From positions 6,498,001 to 6,562,000 of the forward strand of contig NC_089739.1 in assembly GCF_035083965.1 (NCBI RefSeq): DNA of 64,000 nt, given 5' to 3'. This DNA is from Branchiostoma lanceolatum. Lineage: Eukaryota > Chordata > Leptocardii > Amphioxiformes > Branchiostomatidae. Within the stretch, counting starts at the first letter, position 1; each line of letters opens with the position of its first letter. The position numbers were made by a program, and so were the translations under genes. This document shows positions 1 through 12,180 of the stretch, piece after piece. The notes below the pieces were generated by a model. It was not told the origin of the DNA and made no database searches. It saw nothing but the letters and a program-made list of their open reading frames with translations.

Positions 1-3000
1 TACGAAGAAGCCGAAGCGGTGAGACGTTACCCGACGTACACGTCTGCAGGTAATGTTAGCCATGACACTATTATGACCCCCCTCTAGAATTTGTTCGGAA
101 TTTGTGTATTGTGCACCATTAGAAGATATTTTGTCCAGAAGAGAGGGCGAATTCAAAGATTGCTTGGAACCAAAATAACATTTTCCGGCTATATTCAACA
201 ATGATCATTTGTGTTACTAGTATTTGATTGACATACATACACGCATGCGCATTTGCGTAAAATGTGCACCATTCTACTGTTATTGAACATTGCAGCACCA
301 AAAAATCATTCTTCATACTCGAGGTTTTTGTCGAAGGGTATGAACCAATTATATAAGACGTTATATTGTCATTGAACATGGTGACCTGTTCGGAGCAGTA
401 CTTAGTACAGCGGCAGAAAAAGGTCACTTTTGAAAAGCCGCAAAGGAAAATATTGTTATATCTTGCAACTGTTTACATCTCGAAAATTTTTCACGAATGA
501 CATTACTGGTTTTGAACATATGATTACAGCAAAGCCATAATATTTGAATAGCGCTTATGTACTGTTTAATGAAGTATTTATGAAATGAATAACAAAGTCC
601 CCGTTGCAACAGTACTGATACAACCAGGGAAAAAGCATTGTTTTTGCCACTCGATCGCGCTCTAGCCATAGGCTGTAGGCCTTGGAGGTAGTGTTTGTAC
701 CATATATATATATATATATATATACCGTATATATACCGAAATATCGGCGAAAGCGGTGTTTGTACTATATGTATACCGTATATATACCGGAATGTCATCC
801 AGAGCGACATTTCTTGTGCTTTGACAGACATAAATTCTTAAGTCATTTTGTTGATGTTGGTATTTTTTAAATTTGCGCTGCACTCAAGTTATACAACTTA
901 TTTTGCCAGCGCCACTTAACAAATATGCAAACTTATGAATATAAATATGTATAAACAAGACCAAACTGAAAATACAACAAAAACCTAAAGTGTGCCAACG
1001 TCCCCCACCCATACCTAAGAATCTATTACTTCAATTGAGATGTAAATAAGATAGTTGACTTCTGTATCTTTTGCACGGAGATTCTCCGTCCAATACACCT
1101 TTCACGCGGCGGACATGATAGAATGAAGACAAGGCCAATGAGGCAAAGAAGCAAAAATGATGTACAGATTTAGTTTTCCTCCTAAATCACATTTAGTTTT
1201 AAAATATGATATCCAAGTACAAGTATCAATATTACAACTAATGTAATGTACAAAAAAGATGCAGCAATTTAGAGCTTCGTTGACCGATCCCATAGTCTCC
1301 GCCCTCCTCTGTCAGAACGTAGAAATGCAAAATAAAAACATACAAATGCAAATATTTGACGGTCATGCAGCCACTTTCTCATTGGTCGATTCTCTAATTA
1401 TCAGGTAATCATTGGCTAAACTGCTAATTGTGATTGACGGTTAGGATCGATCTAATGTTTGCCACAAGGGCCTCGTTTTCATTTTATCATGGCCGCCGCA
1501 TGAGAAAGGTCTATAGAGCTAGAAACGTTGGGTCTGTTGGATGTATATTTGTGTAAGTAGCATGATATCTAATTGCAGTCAGCAGTTGATGAAGATGATC
1601 CCCTGAGAACAGGGGAAAGTTGGTACTGTCAGAGATGGTATTTAAGTCAAACGAGTTACTAATTAAATCAGTTAACTTGTCAAAAAAGTTCGTTCTGGGT
1701 TGTATATATTTAGGACATTCAAATAAGAAATGGAAGATGGTTTCAGATTGGTACCCACAGTCACAAGATGGACTTGAGACTAAATTTCGTTTGAAGAGAC
1801 AATGGTTAAGGCTGTAGGTACCAATGCGAAACCTAGCAAGAAGGGTGCAGGTGTATCGGGGGCCGGAGGAGAAGTGGAAAGTGCGAATAGGGCGTACTGA
1901 TTTTATAAGATAATTACGAAACAAAGGGTACCTTAAACTGCGAACGCTAGTATCTAATTTATTCCAATGATTTACACAATAAGGTATAAAAGAATTTATG
2001 GCTCTATTAGTATAATGTTTTGAAATTAAATTTGTGTCTTAAATTGTAAGACGTAGTTATTCTAATTTCAGGGGGAGCAAGTCGACTAGATACTTCCGTG
2101 TTAGACCATGTACAATTTTGTAGAACACTGACACTGTAAACGGTGGATATGTCGTCTGCTGGAGTAGTGTTTCCCATCCTAGTTCCTGGCATACCCTTGA
2201 ATAGGAGGAGCCTTTAATTGCGCCTGACACGATGAGAGAGCATTCGTATTGAAGTCTTTCTAAAGACGATGTGGGTATTCATGCAAACTCTTCTTTAAAA
2301 AAAACTGAACCAAATAACTTTTTCTATAGACCGCACATATCCGGATGGAGTAAGTAGCCGCCATGGTTTCTGTAGCTTCATCCGCTCCCACCGCAGCTGC
2401 ATAGCCACCGGCATTGCAGTGCTGCTAGGCTTGATCGCTGTGGGACTCGCACCTCTGGCGTTCATCCTTAAAGAGGTAAACACTGTTACAGCTTCTTTTC
2501 CCACTATCATTTATCAGCTGCAGAATACAGTGGATCATCATCATCATTTATCAGTCACTTTGAGGGGGGTGCTTATTTTGTTTCTCTTTGGACTATCAAC
2601 ATTGAACCTTGCCTTGCCTTTCTTAATTCTGTTCTGTATCATATATGGGTTTTTGACGTTTTTAGGAGATATCCCAAATGTCCACCACTGTTGACGCCTT
2701 GAAATATGACCTGAAAAACATATCTAAACTGACCACCGCCTTGAAACGTGACCGCGACAACGAGCAGAACCGAACCGCCGCCTTGGAGCAGATTCTCAAC
2801 GACATACGAAAGACCCTAGGTAAGTTTGATGACATTAAAGTTTCTTTCCTTCCGATTCAAGAGACAAACTCAAGATTGATTCGAAAAGTTCAAAATACAT
2901 GTATTCTTGAATTGCAATTGTAAAGGTCTATTGGGATCCACTCGTTTGAACACTGAACGACCTGCCACACTTAATATTTTCATATCTGACTATAAAGCTA

Positions 3001-4905
3001 TTCAAAGATATCTAATGAGGATGCTCCGACAGCACTCGATGGCAACGAGTTCCATTCTTCGATTGATCAATATTGATTCTCAGGGTCATTTGGCCCTTTA
3101 GGAATGGTTGCACCGTCAAGCTTAACGGACACGTCTGGGCTTCTGGTGAAGATTGAGTCTTTTTTCTATTCAGGGAACCAGACTGGGGTGAGCGGATTTG
3201 TCGGGCCACCTGGGTTACCTGGCCCTCCGGGAGAAATGGGACCCGCTGGCCCTGGGTCTGCCGGGTTTCCTGGACCTCCAGGAGAAAAGGGGGCCATGGG
3301 GCCGGCTGGCCCTGTGTCTGTCGGGCCTCCTGGACCTCCAGGAGAAAAGGGGGCCATGGGGCCGGCTGGCCCTGTGTCTGTCGGACCTCCTGGACCTCCA
3401 GGAGAAAAGGGGGCCATGGGGCCGACTGGCCCTGTGTCTGTCGGACCTCCTGGACCTCCAGGAGAAAAGGGGGCCATGGGGCCGGCTGGCCCTGTGTCTG
3501 TCGGACCTCCTGGACCTCCAGGAGAAAAGGGGGCCATGGGGCCGACTGGCCCTGTGTCTGTCGGACCTACTGGACCTCCAGGAGAAAAGGGGGCCATGGG
3601 GCCAACTGGCCCTGTGTGTATCGGACCACCCGGACCTCCAGGAGAGAAAGGGCCCCAAGGCCTGATGGGACCTCCAGGGCCGCCTGGTTCAGTCTGCCCT
3701 GCTGGACCACTGGAACACCCTCGAACATCAAGACGCTACAAGTTGTCAGAAGGTGAGACATCATTCCTGATCAGTTCTGGGCAAACCTCCAACTATTTGT
3801 AACGAGCGTAACATATTTTCCGTCTCCTTACTTGCCATTATTGCACTTCGCTGTCATCGGATCCTGGACTCGGGGGGACGCTGTACGGGAAGTGCTCGAA
3901 TAAGTGTCAATTCCTTTTCTTGTACTGGGCTGATTCTGAAATGATCATTTATCAATGTAGAGCTTTTTGGCGACGCCTTAGTGGCGAGCCAAATGGTATA
4001 GTATTGTGTGCAGTTTGTAAATATTCTAGGAATTGCACAGGCATTGGCCTAAAGGAATCTTAATCCCAGAAGAATGTTTGGAATGTTAGTCAGCAGAACA
4101 AGGATAGAAAACCATCCCCCCCTCCCCCCCCCCCCGGGGACATTCCTCCTTAACCTAGACATGTGTATACCAGATGTGGCAGGCTTATGTATACATGACC
4201 CGTTTAAGACCTCGGATCTACGGTTAGTTTATAATATTGTTCTCTTCTAAAGCAATGTGTGGCTGTTACAACGTTTTTAGATGTCTTAATGCTGGTTCTT
4301 ACAACTGTAACATTTACTGTCTTTCTTCTGGGAATGGGTCATTTCTAGTTTCCTGTCCCGATGGTTATACGAAGTGGCGTGGAACCTGCTTCAAAGCGTT
4401 CAACATGATGAAAGCCTTCAGCGAAGCAGCAGAGACCTGTCGCAAAGATGGGGGCACCCTCGCCATGCCCCGAGACACTGAGACCAACGATTTCCTAGTC
4501 TCCTTACAGCAGAATCCCCGCTATTCTTCTTACTGGATCGGCCTGCACGATCGGCGTAAGGAAAGAGAGTTTGAGTGGATTGATGGGTCTGCACTTGGGA
4601 AGTACGACTCGTGGTATCCGGGACAACCAGATAACCACCGTGGGAATGAATATTGCGTCGCTTACCTACGCAAAAGTCTAGCTGTAAAATGGTTTGACTG
4701 GCTCTGCAACTTGGGGGCAGGCTTCATCTGCCAGGTCGCTCCAGGTACATCACTCAAAACACCATTTATCGACATATTTCTAGATGATAACATGGCTGAA
4801 TATTGATATCAAATTCCCGTTGCTTTTACCTTAAACTTGTCGCTGAGACGTTCCCTATTTTACTTTCTTCATTCATTCATTACTTCCTCTACAGGACGTG
4901 CCTAG
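1..4905 (+). CDS. Type II membrane collagen-like C-type lectin, copy A (5' end outside window)
   Basis: Exons read as <1..49, 2330..2475, 2666..2819, 3174..3752, 4349..4744 and 4895..4905; all junctions are GT-AG and the phases agree with copies B and C. The first piece is the end of a cytoplasmic exon ([16 protein letters not shown]). Exon 2 encodes a basic juxtamembrane stretch and one hydrophobic helix ([13 protein letters not shown]) with no signal peptide, so type II topology is inferred. Exon 3 is a short heptad-like coiled coil with an N-glycosylation sequon. Exon 4 is collagen-like Gly-X-Y built from 60-bp repeats. Exon 5 is a long-form C-type lectin domain with six cysteines, WIGL, a QPD motif (galactose-type by family rule) and WFD where WND is usual. 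The last exon adds only three residues. The likely role is cell-surface carbohydrate recognition, comparable in layout to collectin-12 or scavenger-receptor lectins. An AATAAA at 5633-5638 is a possible but distant poly(A) signal. Confidence 0.85.
690..800. repeat. TA-rich simple repeat
   Basis: The stretch holds an (AT)n run followed by two related blocks containing 'accgtatatataccg'. It lies in intron 1 of lectin A. Short ORFs across it are repeat translations. Confidence 0.7.
1511..1924 (-). mobile_element. Non-LTR retrotransposon fragment, C-terminal end of the RT polyprotein
   Basis: A 137-codon minus-strand reading frame contains [15 protein letters not shown], then CDCG, then [13 protein letters not shown]. 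This pattern is typical of the zinc-binding tail (zf-RVT-like) after the RT or RNase H part of LINE elements. The RT catalytic domain is not present, so this is a truncated copy in intron 1 of lectin A. The family inside the non-LTR group cannot be named from this piece. Confidence 0.7.
3241..3640 (+). repeat. 60-bp tandem repeats inside collagen exon of lectin A
   Basis: About seven direct repeats of 60 bp lie in phase with the reading frame, each coding a 20-residue unit of [13 protein letters not shown] plus GPAGPVSV or a close variant. Neighbouring copies differ by only one or a few bases. This suggests recent expansion or gene conversion. Confidence 0.9.
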
Positions 4906-7223
4906 CTAGACGACAGGCCGACTTCACAGCCACCGCAAGACGCTTCTCAGAAAGTTTAATATTTCAAAACTGCAGGTGGTGGTCTTGCGAGCAAGGTACC
5001 TTAGTGTTTCACTGGATTTTCTTTTTTTTTTGGATGAAGGTCTGATACAAAAAATGACGACCTTACTGTAATGCAGCAACTAAGATGTACTTGTATTAAC
5101 TCTGAAACTTGTATAGCTTAATGATTCAAATTCAGTTCTAAGGAGAAGGGCATTTTACCTAGCTTCACCAAGGTTATGTTTCCGGTAGCGTTCGTCTGTG
5201 AAGGAGTTTGTCATTGAACAGTATACTTAATCAAGAAGTTATGGCCATGGATTTATCTAGCATAGCATACTAAAAGCAGGACCCCTATCGCTCGATTCGT
5301 TGGCTCGCTCGCGTAGGGCGAGCCGACGAATCGAGCGATAGGGGTCCTGCTTTTAGGAGGGTGACATTTATTGGTGGTTATTACAAAGGGGTAGCCCTGC
5401 TGACAAAGTATCTTGTATTGTACAGTATTTCCTTGTCATATATTTTTATGCAAATATCATTATCAATATTCTTCTATGACATTGTGCGTAAACTAGATGA
5501 CAACACATTAGGATGACCTGATATTACATAGTCTAGTTCTAGCAGTAGTACAAGGCATACACATTCCCATGTAATACCAAATCAATGATTTTCCAAATAT
5601 ACAGAATGGACAGAATAACAATATCTTAAGTAAATAAAGACTATTACATATATATGTATATATGTATAATGATATCTACTGCAAGATATATGGATGGATT
5701 GTTGTGAAGTTTAGTATGTGGTTAGGTTTTGACCTATCAAAAAAATGATTAGATTTCCGTGGTACTGCAGTGGGTTCGTAATATAGTGTAGTCTTAAAGT
5801 TTATACTGGAAGCTACATCTACACGTACACGTATTCATAAATTACTTCTGCGACCATTCTTAGTTTTCCTGCACTTCTAAACTAAGAGTAACTTGCTTAA
5901 GTAAAGACCAGTACTATTCAATCAATTATAAAGCAAGAAGAATTGTCATTATCAAGAGTTTAGAATTCCACATAATTACACAGGTATAGACACAAATATT
6001 TCCTGTATCTCTTGTATTGTACTGTATTTCCTTGTCTCTCAATATTTTCATGCAAATATCATTATTGATATTCTTCTGTGACATTGAGCATAAATTAAAT
6101 GACAACATGTTAGGGTGCACTGATATTACATTACATTATAGCAGTGGTACATCTGTACTTTCTCATATTATCAGATCTATGATATTTCAAATGTAGAGAG
6201 AAGTCTGAAGGTAAAACAAGAAATTGTGGCTGTTTTAAATTGTTACAAGCACACATTACACAAGTAACACATACATTAATTCACAATGTATAGATTCATA
6301 TGTGTATTCTATTGTCTTGGCATTGTTTACAAAATATTCTAACTTTTTGTGTTGCTGTCAATATATTATAAGCTTGATTTCCACAAACCGTACCTCAGAC
6401 GTCATGGACTTTCCTTTAAGGTGGAAACAGTCATATTGACCACACAGCCATCTGCCATGTGCATTGTTATAGCTCATGTACATAAAAGTTTCCTGGAGGT
6501 AAAAATTGCACAAAAGCAACAGAATTAGGGCTGGGTACTGTTGCTGGGTTCCAGTACAAAACTATGAAAATTATGTCCAATATACCGAAACATCAATGTA
6601 CCGGCACTGTACCTGAATAGACTTACACTCAAGTATATAACGTTTCAACATGTTAAAACATGTTATTCCTACCACAAAGATAAAAATTTTGCACTGGAAA
6701 AATATAAAAGCATTCTTTGGGCCTTGACATCAGCACCATCTTTGAGTTCAGAGCCTCTTTAAAGCATAAGATACATTTTGTTAACTGTTAAATCATCAAA
6801 TGGGGAATTACCCCTCACAAAGCCACACTTGAGGCAATACACAAAACAAAATCTAAGCACACACATCCATATTCATTGGCAGTACTGTGAATTTGCTTAC
6901 TTTGGTAATGGCTTTATTTCATGGTAGGTGGTTAAGGTTTTTGCAATGTTTGAAATTTGCTGTTGAAACAATTCTGTAGTTCAGTTTTAATACATTGGAA
7001 AATTTACGTACATCTGTTGTGTCATGAATGCCGTGAAAATAAAACTGCGGCAAAAGCTTTACAGTATTTCACTTGATCCAACACAAGAAAAAAGTTTGAC
7101 AACAAAATTCATCAGGCGTAGTAGATGCCCGAAATTTTAGTGAGTTTCTTTCGCTTGTGTTGGACCAAGCTGAAAATTTTTTAATTGTATCAAACAAACA
7201 CAGACGAGTTTTCATTCTAAAAC
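4906..7223. other. Intergenic, no gene seen; hairpin and dispersed repeats
   Basis: No conserved reading frame was recognised. The stretch holds a near-perfect hairpin (5271-5355), degenerate pieces of a dispersed repeat near 5155-5240 and 5680-5770, and two related AT-rich blocks (about 5440-5530 and 6020-6125). The lower end is probably the 3' UTR of the minus-strand desaturase; a minus-strand AATAAA at 6913-6918 is one possible poly(A) signal. Confidence 0.5.
5271..5355. repeat. Perfect-type hairpin (38-bp arms, 9-nt loop)
   Basis: Left arm 5271-5308 and right arm 5318-5355 are reverse complements with one mismatch. The arms are GC-rich, unlike the AT-rich surroundings. No clear target-site duplication was seen. 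It is best read as a small fold-back element. Confidence 0.85.
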
Positions 7224-10200
7224 CTAGCCCTGTTTAGCCTTAACCCCCATTCTGTTGATGTCATCAATCGGCGCCTTGCCCTCCCAGGCGGACGGAGCGC
7301 GGAACGACCCTCCGATCCGATCCCACAGCGTGAAAAATTGCCCGTAGTTGTAGTCGAAGAACAGGTGGTGGTCCGTGTGGTGCGCCGACCCGTTAACAAT
7401 CGGTTTGAGCGTGTCGGGGACGCGGAAGTCGCCATCGTGGATGGAGACGGTCCAGACGTTGACGAAGAGGAAGAGACCGAGGTAGAGGCCTTTGTGGAGG
7501 GGGAAGAGGAAAGGGTAGAGATGGTAGGGGAAGGACTGGGCGAAACCGTCCAGGGGGTGGAACGCATGGCTGGCAAACGGGGTGGGCACCTGAAACAGAC
7601 AGGAGGAATGTCAAGATTCTATTTGGCCCTCTTTTCACTAGACGGTGATCGCTAAGCAACCAAAATCAGACTTTTAAGACCCTCAGCTTGCCAAGAAGGT
7701 TATGTTTTGCACAGTGTTAGTGTATGTGTCTGTCTGTCAACACGATAACTCAAGAATACTTGGATATGGATTGTCTTCATATTTGGCTGAGGTCTTTGCG
7801 AGACCTCGAAATTGTTAGATGATGCACAATGCAAAAGTATGATTTAAAAGACAACAAAACATATGAAAAATTGAAATTCTAGGAAATTCGTTGTTCAATC
7901 TGTCAAATATTTGGTTGGTCGACGACATAAATGTGATATTTACATGCTTGATGTAAAAACATGTGATGTTTCTCTCTTTATTTCTTTATCAAGATTTACC
8001 ACAATTGTGGAAGGATTGACACAACAGTTGACTGTCACATTTTCAAGATGTCAACCCGGAGACCGAAGTGTTTGCACAGAAGGTTTGAAATGCTCACACT
8101 GGGATGGACCCATACTCTTTCGATAAGTGTGATGGGTTCTTTAATCTATCATGCTCGAAGTGGGATTTTTCTCAACCTTGAGGCCTACGGCTTTGTGACC
8201 CATCAGAGAGGATGCCCCTAACCAAAGCTAGGTACCCATTTTCACCTGAGCTGAGTAAAGAAATAGGTGTAAAGTACCTTTCCTAAGGGCACAGCATTGG
8301 AGCCGGCTAGGGATTCGAAGCAGAGACTTTAGACTCTAATTCAGCAACCCTAACTTACAGACCAGCTTACAGCTACAGCTGTATAAGTGTAAAGCTTGAC
8401 CAGGTGTAGTGTTACCTTCCACTTGTGATGGGGTTTGTGCAGAGTCTTGTAGAGTAGGCGGTGGTGGAGGCCGCGGTGGATCCAGTAGATCAACATGTCC
8501 GTGAAGAACAGGAACAAGATGGCGTCGCGTGCAAGGGAGAGGTAACCTGGGAAGGGACACCACAGGATGGAACAGTTATGAAAACGCATATTGATTCAGT
8601 ATACAAGCCTTAAAGGTTCACATTTGTTGTACACTTTTTTTCGTTGTATTTTCAAGGCGGCTATGAAAGAACTGACCATCTATGAAAATATTTTTTGTTA
8701 GAAGACAGCTGATTTTTGCATGATACATCCACAACTGTCCCAGAAATGCCGTCAATTTGCTACATTGTAAACCTAATTGTATGACATACTGTAAATTTGT
8801 TTAATTTCGCGGTGGTTTTACCTCACCCGACAGTCATCTTCACCTTCGAAGGACTACCAAGAGAGAGAGACGGGGAAAGGAGGTTTCTATGGTGTTTTGA
8901 ACTCAAAGTTGATGCAATTCTGTACTACAGAAGTGATACATTGAACATGCATGTTTGTGGTGTCACGCTGGCGTGGTTACCATGACAATAAATGCAACCT
9001 AAAATTTCAAGATTTACAGTATGTGCCAGGAGACTAGTTGAAAAGTTAATCATCTACTGGTCAGGACAGGAACGACATTATATGTATAGTGTATTTAAAG
9101 AATTATGGACATACACCAACACAAACAAACAAACTGAAAACAAAGGCTCTGTACACAGAGTCAATGAACAGTGTACCATAGCTGTAACTCTCATCTGAAA
9201 ATGTCACAGTTTCAGGTGGCATGACTCCCAGACTGTTGATGCTCACCCAATGGCATGCCACCTGTGGGACTTGAACTCTGAACCTTCAGAACAAACAAGC
9301 AAAGATGAAGAAGAAACGTACCTAGACTTGTGTCGTCGATATTGTCGTACAGCTTGCTGTATCCCCGTACCTCCAGTAAGAACATGACGCATGTGGGGAG
9401 GGACATGTATGGTACCGACCAGCAGGCATACTGGATCTCTAGTTTTACCTGGTCCTGTAGATAACACATTGGTTAGAAACATCAGTACTGAAACACACTA
9501 ACACATCATGTACCGGTATCTAACTCTAACTTATCTAAGACAACCTTCCTCAGGGTAATACTGACTGGTTCTACTTCCCACTGCAGCTAGGTGTTACTGC
9601 TGCAGTGTGAAGAATGTGGTCCTAAACAAGACTGAGTGTATCTACCCCCTCATCCCAGTTAATGACTGGAGCAGATTTTCTGATCCACACTACTTCCTCA
9701 ATCCAACAAGTTCACCTGTTTTCCTCTCTGTCTATCCTCTATCTAGCTACAGTGCAAAGTATAAGTAGAACCAGTCTGAACTTGTAGGTCACTGAGCTCG
9801 AGGAAGGTGACACTAAAGAAAATGTTGGTTTGGGCAAAAACAATTGGTTATGGTCAAGAACTTCATTATCCAGTGACTTACCAACCCGATGAAAGTATTC
9901 AGGGATGTTAGAAATATCTTGACTGCAGTTACATGGGGAAAAATTCTACAGAGGGAGCTAAACCAACTGGGAATTACTTCCGAAAATAATTTCATCAGGT
10001 TGGTAGAATATAGGATATAGGAGATTCTTTTTTTTTTTTTTTTTTCTGAGGAGTCTGTTGGTGCATCCCAAGGACAAGGTCGATGACCTAGTCAAAACAG
10101 ACTGTGTATACAAGATCCCATGCGCAAGCTGCAAGGAAGTATACATTGGGGAAACAGGCAGGACCCTTGGAACTAGGCTCAAGGAACACAAAAAGGAAGC

Positions 10201-10932
10201 TACCGACATGGAGGCGGTCAAGTACACCAGATCCCAGAAAAGACAGGCACAACAAGAAGAGAAGAAATCTGCAGTCACGGACCATATTGCCAGAAACAAC
10301 TGTGTCATTGACTGGGAGGGGGCCAAAGTAATAGACAGAGAGGACAACAGACGCATTCGTTGGATTAAAGAGGCAGTATGGATCAGGAAGTCATCACCTG
10401 TGATGAACCGAGACGAGGGGGGATACAAGCTCAGCCATATTTGGGATTACGTTCTCGCCGCAAAAGCGCCACCTACATCGGCTACTTATAGCGGTGAGAA
10501 GCAGTACTCCAGTCAGAAGCTCTGAAGAAGGTGTCTGACAGACACCGAAACGTCAGCAGGTGAGATTACCTGGTTGTGAAAAAAGAATCTCCTATATCCA
10601 ACTGGGAATTACCCTTAGAAGGGCAGAAGTCCTCGCCCAAAACCGTACTGAGTGGAGAAAGCTTGCTGCCCGATTTGCCACAAAACACAGTAGGATCTAT
10701 AGGTGTAAGTAAGTAAACATACCTTTAGCATTTGTGGATGTTGTAGCAGCCTTTTGTCAAACAGGAACAGGTACCCGAGACTGGCCGTGCTCAAGTACAG
10801 CAGGTATCCCCCCGCCATCACGATCACGAGCAGACTCAGGTACTGTCTCAGGGGGTCCGTCTCCTCCCATCGCGCCGGGTACACGTATGGCGTGAAGATG
10901 TAGTGGTCGGCGAAGTTCAGCACGATATCCAT
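7224..10932 (-). CDS. SC5D: C-5 sterol desaturase (lathosterol oxidase)
   Basis: Coding exons on the minus strand are 10723..10932, 9322..9454, 8416..8546 and 7224..7589, giving 279 residues; vertebrate SC5D is about 300. The family introduces the C5-C6 double bond of lathosterol in the ER membrane, late in sterol synthesis. The N-terminus ([19 protein letters not shown]) is strongly SC5D-like. Several hydrophobic segments are present. The three di-iron histidine boxes are intact: HRGLHH (138-143), HKPHH (151-155) and HHTDHH (228-233). Phases 0, 1 and 0 are consistent at the three junctions. The start is the first ATG and is followed directly by the conserved N-terminus. Intron 1 carries a Penelope-like fragment. 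An acceptor just upstream of the ATG (exon edge 10951) suggests a separate non-coding first exon. Confidence 0.95.
7680..7850 (+). repeat. Dispersed repeat copy ('ataactcaagaa' family)
   Basis: It contains 'gccaagaaggttatgtttt', a 'tgtctgtctgt' run, 'ataactcaagaata' and 'gatatggattgtcttcata'. The same order recurs at 29395-29550 and 29812-29965. It lies in the last intron of the desaturase gene. Confidence 0.6.
8090..8370 (-). mobile_element. tRNA-like SINE copy
   Basis: It shares blocks with copies at 31141, 34940 and 47155: 'gtgatgggttctttaa', 'accaaagctaggtaccca', 'gtaaagtaccttt' and a B-box-like complement 'gggattcgaa'. The promoter-like head is on the minus strand. It lies in desaturase intron 3. 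Confidence 0.6.
10058..10525 (+). pseudogene. GIY-YIG endonuclease C-terminal domain of Penelope-like element
   Basis: The open stretch reads [20 protein letters not shown] followed by TRLKEH, the core of the GIY-YIG domain with the CxxC seen in Penelope-type EN. It continues through [12 protein letters not shown] and ends near [11 protein letters not shown], a typical tail. The first ATG is not meaningful because the element is truncated. It is transposon-derived, not a host gene. Confidence 0.75.
10522..10554 (+). ncRNA. Candidate hammerhead-ribozyme-like motif in Penelope-like 3' end
   Basis: CTGAAGA (10522-10528) matches the hammerhead CUGANGA box. It is followed by a perfect 7-bp stem (10530-10536 with 10540-10546, loop GAC) and then GAAAC and GTC. 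Hammerhead motifs are known in Penelope-like elements. A clear stem III and stem I were not established, so activity is uncertain. Confidence 0.4.
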
Positions 10933-11049
10933 GCTGGGTCAGAGGTCAAGGCTGGTGGATGAAAACAGAGGGAACATTCATAGGACATTCATTTATCGTA
11001 ATATTGACACAGTGTGGTTCAAATTCCACTTACTGGCCAGTCTATTAAA

Positions 11050-11370
11050 CTGGTCCGGACCTTTTAGTCTAGTGGTTAGTGCGTTGGGTTTGTGAGATGG
11101 CAGGCCCATGTTCGATTCCCCGGAGCCAGAAGACTGTACTTCTGGCCCCGTACCTTTCGGTGCTCCCCACACCAGCCCTGTGAGTAATGGCAAAAGTGCT
11201 GCACAGGGATATTGAAATGGGAGATTTGAGGCTGAATCTAAACAAGAAAAGGTGGAGTAGTGTAACAGTGTGGTTCAAGCAGTCTAACCCATCCAGACCT
11301 TTTAGTCTAGTGGTTAGTGCATTTAGTTTGTGACCTGGCGGGCCCGGGTTCGATTCCCAGGAGCCAGGAG
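11050..11370 (+). mobile_element. Two tandem tRNA-derived SINE-like heads
   Basis: Two copies start at about 11065 and 11298 with 'ccttttagtctagtggttag', an A-box-like segment. Each is followed about 45 bp later by 'gttcgattcc', a B-box-like segment. Both are followed by 'agactgtactac' or 'agactgtacttc'. The anticodon arm does not fold convincingly, so these are tRNA-derived repeats rather than functional tRNAs. Confidence 0.55.
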
Positions 11371-12094
11371 ACTGTACTACTCGCCCTGTGCATTTCATTC
11401 TTGTTGTGTAATCCTATGTCGTGTGTACTGATATCAGCACAAGATCATGCCTGTCATGTCCCCATGCTGCAAGCGGAAGCGCAGCCCCACTGTTTCGTCA
11501 TACGGATCAAATTACGTGGATCTGTGAGCAAGGCTTCGACCCCAGTGTCTGTTGTGAGGGACTGCATTCGTTATTTCAGATGGTGACATAAAGCTTCAAG
11601 CGTAAGTGCTCAAATCTCTGCACGTAGAAGAACCAAAAACACTAACAGTCATCAAGTGTCTGAACATTGCTTTTAAACACAAATGTACATGCACAAGGAC
11701 CCAAGGACCAAACATTGGAGTGTCCGTTGAAATCAACTCAATTATCTATCCACCAATCAGGTCAATGGGTCAATCGTCCTGTAGAGCGAATTTCCAAAAC
11801 AAACATGGTTTTGTAACACAGTCGTCGTCTGAATTATTAGAGTATACCGTAATGAATTAAGAGTTTTGAACGCAGAGAAATGTTTCAAGTTTTTTAAGGT
11901 CCGTCTGAATAGAATACACAACGCTAAATGTGATGACAGCTGCCAAACAACGACATAATTTTCTGTCAAGTAACGCCCCCCTCCCTCCTTTCATGCATGT
12001 GAGATGCTTTAATTCTTGATACGTAATTGAACGAATACACAATAAATGTTAAAATATGACAACACCATGTCAAGAACCTTAAAAGCATCCTTAC

Positions 12095-12180
12095 CTTTCT
12101 CATAAGCACCAGTACTTGATGAAACGTCTCGGAAGCTAAGCTACGTAAGAATCAACCTTCCGACTATAAACGCATTACGC
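12095..12180 (-). other. Possible non-coding first exon of the sterol desaturase gene
   Basis: A strong minus-strand donor (GAAAG|GTAAGG, exon edge 12095) lies about 1.1 kb upstream of the acceptor just 5' of the desaturase ATG. The upper boundary is a guess. No transcript evidence is available. Confidence 0.3.

Larger units (their letters stand above)
9963..10613 (+). mobile_element. Penelope-like retroelement fragment
   Basis: The insertion is bounded by a direct repeat of 'caactgggaattac' (9963-9976 and 10600-10613). Inside that lies a 20-bp inverted repeat ('ggatataggagattcttttt' and its complement near 10580-10600). A T-run follows the left arm. The interior encodes a GIY-YIG endonuclease domain but no reverse transcriptase, so it is a 5'-truncated copy. 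It sits in intron 1 of the desaturase gene. Confidence 0.7.

Noticed and set aside
3241-3640. CRISPR-like direct repeats
   Set aside because: The 60-bp repeats have no spacers, are in frame, and encode collagen triplets in an animal gene.
10058-10525. Host GIY-YIG gene
   Set aside because: Bounded by direct and inverted repeats inside an intron, lacks a proper start, and matches the Penelope-like EN pattern.
11065-11130. Functional tRNA gene
   Set aside because: A-box and B-box-like segments are present, but no convincing cloverleaf or acceptor pairing was found and a second copy follows. Called SINE-like.
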